From contig CAMPDV010002031.1 of the NCBI GenBank assembly GCA_946699065.1, forward strand, positions 1 through 64,000: DNA of 64,000 nt. The letters are read 5' to 3'. The position numbers were made by a program, and so were the translations under genes. The notes below the pieces were generated by a model. It had not been told where the DNA came from. It saw only the letters and a program-made list of their open reading frames with translations, and made no database searches. Of the stretch, positions 50,077-62,071 are shown piece after piece. The stretch's first letter is position 1. The number at the start of each line of letters is the position of its first letter. The DNA comes from Loxodes magnus (Eukaryota; Ciliophora; Karyorelictea; Loxodida; Loxodidae).

Positions 50077-52500
50077 ATCTAATGATAAGTTTTCGTAGCA
50101 AGCACTAAAATATAAGATAGAATATCCAAAATGTTAGTAATAATATAATAATTACGAATCTGTATTCAGTTAGTCAAGATATGCTTGTAGATGAAAGTTA
50201 GCCTATAGAAAAGTGAAGAAGTAAAGTAAGAAAAGAAGAAGGAATTTCAGTTTTAAGTATTATGCTTTGAGAAGTAATAAGTATTTTGAAAAGTGAAGAA
50301 GTAAAGTAAGAAAAGAAGATCTAATGATAAGTTTTCGTAGCAAGAACTAAAATATAAGATAGAATATCCAAAATGTTAGTAATAATATAACTAACACGAA
50401 TCTGTATTCGGTTCGTCAAGATATGCTTGTAGATGAAAGTTAGCCTATTGAAAAGTTATGAAGTAAAGTAAGAAAAGAATATCTAATGATAAGTTTTCGT
50501 AGCAAGCACTAAAATATAAGATAGAATATCCAAAATGTTAGTAATAATATAATAATTACGAATCTGTATTCAGTTAGTCAAGATATGCTTGTAGATGAAA
50601 GTTAGCCTATAGAAAAGTGAAGAAGTAAAGTAAGAAAAGAAGAAGGAATTTCAGTTTTAAGTATTATGCTTTGAGAAGTAATAAGTATTTTGAAAAGTGA
50701 AGAAGTAAAGTAAGAAAAGAAGATCTAATGATAAGTTTTCGTAGCAAGAACTAAAATATAAGATAGAATATCCAAAATGTTAGTAATAATATAACTAACA
50801 CGAATCTGTATTCGGTTCGTCAAGATATGCTTGTAGATGAAAGTTAGCCTATTGAAAAGTTATGAAGTAAAGTAAGAAAAGAATATCTAATGATAAGTTT
50901 TCGTAGCAAGCACTAAAATATAAGATAGAATATCCAAAATGTTAGTAATAATATAACTAACACGAATCTGTATTCAGTTAGTCAAGATATGCTTGTAGAT
51001 GAAAGTTAGCCTATAGAAAAGTGAAGAAGTAAAGTAAGAAAAGAAGAAGGAATTTCAGTTTTAAGTATTATGCTTTGAGAAGTAATAAGTATTTTGAAAA
51101 GTGAAGAAGTAAAGTAAGAAAAGAAGATCTAATGATAAGTTTTCGTAGCAAGAACTAAAATATAAGATAGAATATCCAAAATGTTAGTAATAATATAACT
51201 AACACGAATCTGTATTCGGTTCGTCAAGATATGCTTGTAGATGAAAGTTAGCCTATTGAAAAGTTATGAAGTAAAGTAAGAAAAGAATATCTAATGATAA
51301 GTTTTCGTAGCAAGCACTAAAATATAAGATAGAATATCCAAAATGTTAGTAATAATATAATAATTACGAATCTGTATTCAGTTAGTCAAGATATGCTTGT
51401 AGATGAAAGTTAGCCTATAGAAAAGTGAAGAAGTAAAGTAAGAAAAGAAGAAGGAATTTCAGTTTTAAGTATTATGCTTTGAGAAGTAATAAGTATTTTG
51501 AAAAGTGAAGAAGTAAAGTAAGAAAAGAAGATCTAATGATAAGTTTTCGTAGCAAGAACTAAAATATAAGATAGAATATCCAAAATGTTAGTAATAATAT
51601 AACTAACACGAATCTGTATTCGGTTCGTCAAGATATGCTTGTAGATGAAAGTTAGCCTATTGAAAAGTTATGAAGTAAAGTAAGAAAAGAATATCTAATG
51701 ATAAGTTTTCGTAGCAAGCACTAAAATATAAGATAGAATATCCAAAATGTTAGTAATAATATAATAATTACGAATCTGTATTCAGTTAGTCAAGATATGC
51801 TTGTAGATGAAAGTTAGCCTATAGAAAAGTGAAGAAGTAAAGTAAGAAAAGAAGAAGGAATTTCAGTTTTAAGTATTATGCTTTGAGAAGTAATAAGTAT
51901 TTTGAAAAGTGAAGAAGTAAAGTAAGAAAAGAAGATCTAATGATAAGTTTTCGTAGCAAGAACTAAAATATAAGATAGAATATCCAAAATGTTAGTAATA
52001 ATATAACTAACACGAATCTGTATTCGGTTCGTCAAGATATGCTTGTAGATGAAAGTTAGCCTATTGAAAAGTTATGAAGTAAAGTAAGAAAAGAATATCT
52101 AATGATAAGTTTTCGTAGCAAGCACTAAAATATAAGATAGAATATCCAAAATGTTAGTAATAATATAACTAACACGAATCTGTATTCAGTTAGTCAAGAT
52201 ATGCTTGTAGATGAAAGTTAGCCTATAGAAAAGTGAAGAAGTAAAGTAAGAAAAGAAGAAGGAATTTCAGTTTTAAGTATTATGCTTTGAGAAGTAATAA
52301 GTATTTTGAAAAGTGAAGAAGTAAAGTAAGAAAAGAAGATCTAATGATAAGTTTTCGTAGCAAGAACTAAAATATAAGATAGAATATCCAAAATGTTAGT
52401 AATAATATAACTAACACGAATCTGTATTCGGTTCGTCAAGATATGCTTGTAGATGAAAGTTAGCCTATTGAAAAGTTATGAAGTAAAGTAAGAAAAGAAT
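50077..52500 (+). repeat. Local 1212-bp hexamer repeat
   Basis: L monomers at 50077, 50481, 50885, 51289, 51693 and 52097 read TAATTACG, TAATTACG, CTAACACG, then the same again. Three dimers (1212 bp) thus appear duplicated once. Only this marker was used, so the call needs alignment of full monomers. Confidence 0.65.
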
Positions 52501-52904
52501 ATCTAATGATAAGTTTTCGTAGCAAGCACTAAAATATAAGATAGAATATCCAAAATGTTAGTAATAATATAATAATTACGAATCTGTATTCAGTTAGTCA
52601 AGATATGCTTGTAGATGAAAGTTAGCCTATAGAAAAGTGAAGAAGTAAAGTAAGAAAAGAAGAAGGAATTTCAGTTTTAAGTATTATGCTTTGAGAAGTA
52701 ATAAGTATTTTGAAAAGTGAAGAAGTAAAGTAAGAAAAGAAGATCTAATGATAAGTTTTCGTAGCAAGAACTAAAATATAAGATAGAATATCCAAAATGT
52801 TAGTAATAATATAACTAACACGAATCTGTATTCGGTTCGTCAAGATATGCTTGTAGATGAAAGTTAGCCTATTGAAAAGTTATGAAGTAAAGTAAGAAAA
52901 GAAT

Positions 52905-55900
52905 ATCTAATGATAAGTTTTCGTAGCAAGCACTAAAATATAAGATAGAATATCCAAAATGTTAGTAATAATATAACTAACACGAATCTGTATTCAGTTA
53001 GTCAAGATATGCTTGTAGATGAAAGTTAGCCTATAGAAAAGTGAAGAAGTAAAGTAAGAAAAGAAGAAGGAATTTCAGTTTTAAGTATTATGCTTTGAGA
53101 AGTAATAAGTATTTTGAAAAGTGAAGAAGTAAAGTAAGAAAAGAAGATCTAATGATAAGTTTTCGTAGCAAGAACTAAAATATAAGATAGAATATCCAAA
53201 ATGTTAGTAATAATATAACTAACACGAATCTGTATTCGGTTCGTCAAGATATGCTTGTAGATGAAAGTTAGCCTATTGAAAAGTTATGAAGTAAAGTAAG
53301 AAAAGAATATCTAATGATAAGTTTTCGTAGCAAGCACTAAAATATAAGATAGAATATCCAAAATGTTAGTAATAATATAACTAACACGAATCTGTATTCA
53401 GTTAGTCAAGATATGCTTGTAGATGAAAGTTAGCCTATAGAAAAGTGAAGAAGTAAAGTAAGAAAAGAAGAAGGAATTTCAGTTTTAAGTATTATGCTTT
53501 GAGAAGTAATAAGTATTTTGAAAAGTGAAGAAGTAAAGTAAGAAAAGAAGATCTAATGATAAGTTTTCGTAGCAAGAACTAAAATATAAGATAGAATATC
53601 CAAAATGTTAGTAATAATATAACTAACACGAATCTGTATTCGGTTCGTCAAGATATGCTTGTAGATGAAAGTTAGCCTATTGAAAAGTTATGAAGTAAAG
53701 TAAGAAAAGAATATCTAATGATAAGTTTTCGTAGCAAGCACTAAAATATAAGATAGAATATCCAAAATGTTAGTAATAATATAACTAACACGAATCTGTA
53801 TTCAGTTAGTCAAGATATGCTTGTAGATGAAAGTTAGCCTATAGAAAAGTGAAGAAGTAAAGTAAGAAAAGAAGAAGGAATTTCAGTTTTAAGTATTATG
53901 CTTTGAGAAGTAATAAGTATTTTGAAAAGTGAAGAAGTAAAGTAAGAAAAGAAGATCTAATGATAAGTTTTCGTAGCAAGAACTAAAATATAAGATAGAA
54001 TATCCAAAATGTTAGTAATAATATAACTAACACGAATCTGTATTCGGTTCGTCAAGATATGCTTGTAGATGAAAGTTAGCCTATTGAAAAGTTATGAAGT
54101 AAAGTAAGAAAAGAATATCTAATGATAAGTTTTCGTAGCAAGCACTAAAATATAAGATAGAATATCCAAAATGTTAGTAATAATATAACTAACACGAATC
54201 TGTATTCAGTTAGTCAAGATATGCTTGTAGATGAAAGTTAGCCTATAGAAAAGTGAAGAAGTAAAGTAAGAAAAGAAGAAGGAATTTCAGTTTTAAGTAT
54301 TATGCTTTGAGAAGTAATAAGTATTTTGAAAAGTGAAGAAGTAAAGTAAGAAAAGAAGATCTAATGATAAGTTTTCGTAGCAAGAACTAAAATATAAGAT
54401 AGAATATCCAAAATGTTAGTAATAATATAACTAACACGAATCTGTATTCGGTTCGTCAAGATATGCTTGTAGATGAAAGTTAGCCTATTGAAAAGTTATG
54501 AAGTAAAGTAAGAAAAGAATATCTAATGATAAGTTTTCGTAGCAAGCACTAAAATATAAGATAGAATATCCAAAATGTTAGTAATAATATAACTAACACG
54601 AATCTGTATTCAGTTAGTCAAGATATGCTTGTAGATGAAAGTTAGCCTATAGAAAAGTGAAGAAGTAAAGTAAGAAAAGAAGAAGGAATTTCAGTTTTAA
54701 GTATTATGCTTTGAGAAGTAATAAGTATTTTGAAAAGTGAAGAAGTAAAGTAAGAAAAGAAGATCTAATGATAAGTTTTCGTAGCAAGAACTAAAATATA
54801 AGATAGAATATCCAAAATGTTAGTAATAATATAACTAACACGAATCTGTATTCGGTTCGTCAAGATATGCTTGTAGATGAAAGTTAGCCTATTGAAAAGT
54901 TATGAAGTAAAGTAAGAAAAGAATATCTAATGATAAGTTTTCGTAGCAAGCACTAAAATATAAGATAGAATATCCAAAATGTTAGTAATAATATAACTAA
55001 CACGAATCTGTATTCAGTTAGTCAAGATATGCTTGTAGATGAAAGTTAGCCTATAGAAAAGTGAAGAAGTAAAGTAAGAAAAGAAGAAGGAATTTCAGTT
55101 TTAAGTATTATGCTTTGAGAAGTAATAAGTATTTTGAAAAGTGAAGAAGTAAAGTAAGAAAAGAAGATCTAATGATAAGTTTTCGTAGCAAGAACTAAAA
55201 TATAAGATAGAATATCCAAAATGTTAGTAATAATATAACTAACACGAATCTGTATTCGGTTCGTCAAGATATGCTTGTAGATGAAAGTTAGCCTATTGAA
55301 AAGTTATGAAGTAAAGTAAGAAAAGAATATCTAATGATAAGTTTTCGTAGCAAGCACTAAAATATAAGATAGAATATCCAAAATGTTAGTAATAATATAA
55401 TAATTACGAATCTGTATTCAGTTAGTCAAGATATGCTTGTAGATGAAAGTTAGCCTATAGAAAAGTGAAGAAGTAAAGTAAGAAAAGAAGAAGGAATTTC
55501 AGTTTTAAGTATTATGCTTTGAGAAGTAATAAGTATTTTGAAAAGTGAAGAAGTAAAGTAAGAAAAGAAGATCTAATGATAAGTTTTCGTAGCAAGAACT
55601 AAAATATAAGATAGAATATCCAAAATGTTAGTAATAATATAACTAACACGAATCTGTATTCGGTTCGTCAAGATATGCTTGTAGATGAAAGTTAGCCTAT
55701 TGAAAAGTTATGAAGTAAAGTAAGAAAAGAATATCTAATGATAAGTTTTCGTAGCAAGCACTAAAATATAAGATAGAATATCCAAAATGTTAGTAATAAT
55801 ATAACTAACACGAATCTGTATTCAGTTAGTCAAGATATGCTTGTAGATGAAAGTTAGCCTATAGAAAAGTGAAGAAGTAAAGTAAGAAAAGAAGAAGGAA

Positions 55901-58900
55901 TTTCAGTTTTAAGTATTATGCTTTGAGAAGTAATAAGTATTTTGAAAAGTGAAGAAGTAAAGTAAGAAAAGAAGATCTAATGATAAGTTTTCGTAGCAAG
56001 AACTAAAATATAAGATAGAATATCCAAAATGTTAGTAATAATATAACTAACACGAATCTGTATTCGGTTCGTCAAGATATGCTTGTAGATGAAAGTTAGC
56101 CTATTGAAAAGTTATGAAGTAAAGTAAGAAAAGAATATCTAATGATAAGTTTTCGTAGCAAGCACTAAAATATAAGATAGAATATCCAAAATGTTAGTAA
56201 TAATATAACTAACACGAATCTGTATTCAGTTAGTCAAGATATGCTTGTAGATGAAAGTTAGCCTATAGAAAAGTGAAGAAGTAAAGTAAGAAAAGAAGAA
56301 GGAATTTCAGTTTTAAGTATTATGCTTTGAGAAGTAATAAGTATTTTGAAAAGTGAAGAAGTAAAGTAAGAAAAGAAGATCTAATGATAAGTTTTCGTAG
56401 CAAGAACTAAAATATAAGATAGAATATCCAAAATGTTAGTAATAATATAACTAACACGAATCTGTATTCGGTTCGTCAAGATATGCTTGTAGATGAAAGT
56501 TAGCCTATTGAAAAGTTATGAAGTAAAGTAAGAAAAGAATATCTAATGATAAGTTTTCGTAGCAAGCACTAAAATATAAGATAGAATATCCAAAATGTTA
56601 GTAATAATATAACTAACACGAATCTGTATTCAGTTAGTCAAGATATGCTTGTAGATGAAAGTTAGCCTATAGAAAAGTGAAGAAGTAAAGTAAGAAAAGA
56701 AGAAGGAATTTCAGTTTTAAGTATTATGCTTTGAGAAGTAATAAGTATTTTGAAAAGTGAAGAAGTAAAGTAAGAAAAGAAGATCTAATGATAAGTTTTC
56801 GTAGCAAGAACTAAAATATAAGATAGAATATCCAAAATGTTAGTAATAATATAACTAACACGAATCTGTATTCGGTTCGTCAAGATATGCTTGTAGATGA
56901 AAGTTAGCCTATTGAAAAGTTATGAAGTAAAGTAAGAAAAGAATATCTAATGATAAGTTTTCGTAGCAAGCACTAAAATATAAGATAGAATATCCAAAAT
57001 GTTAGTAATAATATAACTAACACGAATCTGTATTCAGTTAGTCAAGATATGCTTGTAGATGAAAGTTAGCCTATAGAAAAGTGAAGAAGTAAAGTAAGAA
57101 AAGAAGAAGGAATTTCAGTTTTAAGTATTATGCTTTGAGAAGTAATAAGTATTTTGAAAAGTGAAGAAGTAAAGTAAGAAAAGAAGATCTAATGATAAGT
57201 TTTCGTAGCAAGAACTAAAATATAAGATAGAATATCCAAAATGTTAGTAATAATATAACTAACACGAATCTGTATTCGGTTCGTCAAGATATGCTTGTAG
57301 ATGAAAGTTAGCCTATTGAAAAGTTATGAAGTAAAGTAAGAAAAGAATATCTAATGATAAGTTTTCGTAGCAAGCACTAAAATATAAGATAGAATATCCA
57401 AAATGTTAGTAATAATATAACTAACACGAATCTGTATTCAGTTAGTCAAGATATGCTTGTAGATGAAAGTTAGCCTATAGAAAAGTGAAGAAGTAAAGTA
57501 AGAAAAGAAGAAGGAATTTCAGTTTTAAGTATTATGCTTTGAGAAGTAATAAGTATTTTGAAAAGTGAAGAAGTAAAGTAAGAAAAGAAGATCTAATGAT
57601 AAGTTTTCGTAGCAAGAACTAAAATATAAGATAGAATATCCAAAATGTTAGTAATAATATAACTAACACGAATCTGTATTCGGTTCGTCAAGATATGCTT
57701 GTAGATGAAAGTTAGCCTATTGAAAAGTTATGAAGTAAAGTAAGAAAAGAATATCTAATGATAAGTTTTCGTAGCAAGCACTAAAATATAAGATAGAATA
57801 TCCAAAATGTTAGTAATAATATAACTAACACGAATCTGTATTCAGTTAGTCAAGATATGCTTGTAGATGAAAGTTAGCCTATAGAAAAGTGAAGAAGTAA
57901 AGTAAGAAAAGAAGAAGGAATTTCAGTTTTAAGTATTATGCTTTGAGAAGTAATAAGTATTTTGAAAAGTGAAGAAGTAAAGTAAGAAAAGAAGATCTAA
58001 TGATAAGTTTTCGTAGCAAGAACTAAAATATAAGATAGAATATCCAAAATGTTAGTAATAATATAACTAACACGAATCTGTATTCGGTTCGTCAAGATAT
58101 GCTTGTAGATGAAAGTTAGCCTATTGAAAAGTTATGAAGTAAAGTAAGAAAAGAATATCTAATGATAAGTTTTCGTAGCAAGCACTAAAATATAAGATAG
58201 AATATCCAAAATGTTAGTAATAATATAACTAACACGAATCTGTATTCAGTTAGTCAAGATATGCTTGTAGATGAAAGTTAGCCTATAGAAAAGTGAAGAA
58301 GTAAAGTAAGAAAAGAAGAAGGAATTTCAGTTTTAAGTATTATGCTTTGAGAAGTAATAAGTATTTTGAAAAGTGAAGAAGTAAAGTAAGAAAAGAAGAT
58401 CTAATGATAAGTTTTCGTAGCAAGAACTAAAATATAAGATAGAATATCCAAAATGTTAGTAATAATATAACTAACACGAATCTGTATTCGGTTCGTCAAG
58501 ATATGCTTGTAGATGAAAGTTAGCCTATTGAAAAGTTATGAAGTAAAGTAAGAAAAGAATATCTAATGATAAGTTTTCGTAGCAAGCACTAAAATATAAG
58601 ATAGAATATCCAAAATGTTAGTAATAATATAACTAACACGAATCTGTATTCAGTTAGTCAAGATATGCTTGTAGATGAAAGTTAGCCTATAGAAAAGTGA
58701 AGAAGTAAAGTAAGAAAAGAAGAAGGAATTTCAGTTTTAAGTATTATGCTTTGAGAAGTAATAAGTATTTTGAAAAGTGAAGAAGTAAAGTAAGAAAAGA
58801 AGATCTAATGATAAGTTTTCGTAGCAAGAACTAAAATATAAGATAGAATATCCAAAATGTTAGTAATAATATAACTAACACGAATCTGTATTCGGTTCGT

Positions 58901-61226
58901 CAAGATATGCTTGTAGATGAAAGTTAGCCTATTGAAAAGTTATGAAGTAAAGTAAGAAAAGAATATCTAATGATAAGTTTTCGTAGCAAGCACTAAAATA
59001 TAAGATAGAATATCCAAAATGTTAGTAATAATATAACTAACACGAATCTGTATTCAGTTAGTCAAGATATGCTTGTAGATGAAAGTTAGCCTATAGAAAA
59101 GTGAAGAAGTAAAGTAAGAAAAGAAGAAGGAATTTCAGTTTTAAGTATTATGCTTTGAGAAGTAATAAGTATTTTGAAAAGTGAAGAAGTAAAGTAAGAA
59201 AAGAAGATCTAATGATAAGTTTTCGTAGCAAGAACTAAAATATAAGATAGAATATCCAAAATGTTAGTAATAATATAACTAACACGAATCTGTATTCGGT
59301 TCGTCAAGATATGCTTGTAGATGAAAGTTAGCCTATTGAAAAGTTATGAAGTAAAGTAAGAAAAGAATATCTAATGATAAGTTTTCGTAGCAAGCACTAA
59401 AATATAAGATAGAATATCCAAAATGTTAGTAATAATATAACTAACACGAATCTGTATTCAGTTAGTCAAGATATGCTTGTAGATGAAAGTTAGCCTATAG
59501 AAAAGTGAAGAAGTAAAGTAAGAAAAGAAGAAGGAATTTCAGTTTTAAGTATTATGCTTTGAGAAGTAATAAGTATTTTGAAAAGTGAAGAAGTAAAGTA
59601 AGAAAAGAAGATCTAATGATAAGTTTTCGTAGCAAGAACTAAAATATAAGATAGAATATCCAAAATGTTAGTAATAATATAACTAACACGAATCTGTATT
59701 CGGTTCGTCAAGATATGCTTGTAGATGAAAGTTAGCCTATTGAAAAGTTATGAAGTAAAGTAAGAAAAGAATATCTAATGATAAGTTTTCGTAGCAAGCA
59801 CTAAAATATAAGATAGAATATCCAAAATGTTAGTAATAATATAATAATTACGAATCTGTATTCAGTTAGTCAAGATATGCTTGTAGATGAAAGTTAGCCT
59901 ATAGAAAAGTGAAGAAGTAAAGTAAGAAAAGAAGAAGGAATTTCAGTTTTAAGTATTATGCTTTGAGAAGTAATAAGTATTTTGAAAAGTGAAGAAGTAA
60001 AGTAAGAAAAGAAGATCTAATGATAAGTTTTCGTAGCAAGAACTAAAATATAAGATAGAATATCCAAAATGTTAGTAATAATATAACTAACACGAATCTG
60101 TATTCGGTTCGTCAAGATATGCTTGTAGATGAAAGTTAGCCTATTGAAAAGTTATGAAGTAAAGTAAGAAAAGAATATCTAATGATAAGTTTTCGTAGCA
60201 AGCACTAAAATATAAGATAGAATATCCAAAATGTTAGTAATAATATAACTAACACGAATCTGTATTCAGTTAGTCAAGATATGCTTGTAGATGAAAGTTA
60301 GCCTATAGAAAAGTGAAGAAGTAAAGTAAGAAAAGAAGAAGGAATTTCAGTTTTAAGTATTATGCTTTGAGAAGTAATAAGTATTTTGAAAAGTGAAGAA
60401 GTAAAGTAAGAAAAGAAGATCTAATGATAAGTTTTCGTAGCAAGAACTAAAATATAAGATAGAATATCCAAAATGTTAGTAATAATATAACTAACACGAA
60501 TCTGTATTCGGTTCGTCAAGATATGCTTGTAGATGAAAGTTAGCCTATTGAAAAGTTATGAAGTAAAGTAAGAAAAGAATATCTAATGATAAGTTTTCGT
60601 AGCAAGCACTAAAATATAAGATAGAATATCCAAAATGTTAGTAATAATATAACTAACACGAATCTGTATTCAGTTAGTCAAGATATGCTTGTAGATGAAA
60701 GTTAGCCTATAGAAAAGTGAAGAAGTAAAGTAAGAAAAGAAGAAGGAATTTCAGTTTTAAGTATTATGCTTTGAGAAGTAATAAGTATTTTGAAAAGTGA
60801 AGAAGTAAAGTAAGAAAAGAAGATCTAATGATAAGTTTTCGTAGCAAGAACTAAAATATAAGATAGAATATCCAAAATGTTAGTAATAATATAACTAACA
60901 CGAATCTGTATTCGGTTCGTCAAGATATGCTTGTAGATGAAAGTTAGCCTATTGAAAAGTTATGAAGTAAAGTAAGAAAAGAATATCTAATGATAAGTTT
61001 TCGTAGCAAGCACTAAAATATAAGATAGAATATCCAAAATGTTAGTAATAATATAACTAACACGAATCTGTATTCAGTTAGTCAAGATATGCTTGTAGAT
61101 GAAAGTTAGCCTATAGAAAAGTGAAGAAGTAAAGTAAGAAAAGAAGAAGGAATTTCAGTTTTAAGTATTATGCTTTGAGAAGTAATAAGTATTTTGAAAA
61201 GTGAAGAAGTAAAGTAAGAAAAAAGA
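52905..61226 (+). repeat. Most regular part of domain B (404-bp dimers)
   Basis: Strict L-S alternation with no L-L or S-S interruption. L monomers are CTAACACG type except at 55329 and 59773. This contrasts with 41617-52904, where the A-like TAATTACG type is in the majority, so the inner part of domain B looks more homogenised than the part next to domain A. Confidence 0.9.
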
Positions 61227-61385
61227 TCTAATGATAGCAAGAACTAAAATATAAGATAGAATATCCAAAATGTAATAATATAACTAATCTGTATTCGGTT
61301 TCAAGATATGCTTGTAGATGAAAGTTACTATTGAAAATATGAAGTAAAGTAAGAAAAGAATATCTAAATAATAGCAAGCACAAAT
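61221..61385 (+). other. Eroded patch: two short monomers with many small deletions
   Basis: Anchor intervals here are 136 bp (61226 to 61362) and 132 bp (61362 to 61494), where 162 is expected. The first monomer lacks pieces after GATA, in ATGTAATAAT, ATAACTAATCTG, CGGTTTCAAG, GTTACTATTG and GAAAATATG; the second lacks pieces between the anchor and ATGTTAG. Nearly all differences are short losses with few if any substitutions, so nothing new is gained. This looks like noisy consensus or local slippage more than normal array divergence. A short open frame on the minus strand here is a by-product (see rejected items). Confidence 0.85.
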
Positions 61386-61700
61386 ATGTTAGTAATAATA
61401 TAACTAACACGAATCTGTATTCGGTTCGTCAAGATATGCTTGTAGATGAAAGTTAGCCTATTGAAAAGTTATGAAGTAAAGTAAGAAAAGAATATCTAAT
61501 GATAAGTTTTCGTAGCAAGCACTAAAATATAAGATAGAATATCCAAAATGTTAGTAATAATATAACTAACACGAATCTGTATTCAGTTAGTCAAGATATG
61601 CTTGTAGATGAAAGTTAGCCTATAGAAAAGTGAAGAAGTAAAGTAAGAAAAGAAGAAGGAATTTCAGTTTTAAGTATTATGCTTTGAGAAGTAATAAGTA

Positions 61701-61966
61701 TTTTTGAAAAAGTGAAAAGAAGATCTAACACGAATCTGTATTCAGTTAGTCAAATATGCTTGTAATGAAAGTTAGCCTATAGAAAATGTAAATAAGAAAA
61801 GAAGAAGGAATTTCAGTTTTTAGCAAGCACTAAAATATAAGATAGAATATCCAAAATGTTAGTAATAATATAACTAACACGAAATTCAGTTATCAAGATA
61901 TGCTTGTAGATGAAATCCTATAGAAAAGTGAAGAAGTAAAGTAAGAAAAGAAGAAAAAGTTTTGTA
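61701..61966 (+). other. Eroded and joined patch of L fragments
   Basis: L at 61494 is normal to about 61700, then TATTTTTGAAAAAGTG leads into fragments: a short tail, AGATCTAACACG (which skips most of S1), S2 with several small losses, S3 cut at CAGTTTTT and joined to TAGCAAGCAC of S1, a further S2 with losses, and GAAAAAGTTTTGTATTAG before normal sequence resumes. The anchor interval 61723 to 62072 is 349 bp and does not fit any combination of 162 and 242. It begins with the same extra T (TATTTTT) as the patch at 43682. Confidence 0.85.
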
Positions 61967-62071
61967 TTAGTAATAATATAACTAACACGAATCTGTATTC
62001 GGTTCGTCAAGATATGCTTGTAGATGAAAGTTAGCCTATTGAAAAGTTATGAAGTAAAGTAAGAAAAGAAT

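Noticed and set aside
61228-61410. A 60-codon open frame on the minus strand, leucine-rich and membrane-like in look
   Set aside because: It lies inside the eroded patch, opens only because small deletions there remove stops, starts at GTG (complement of CAC at 61408-61410), and translates AT-rich satellite sequence. There is no upstream signal or related copy in the intact array.
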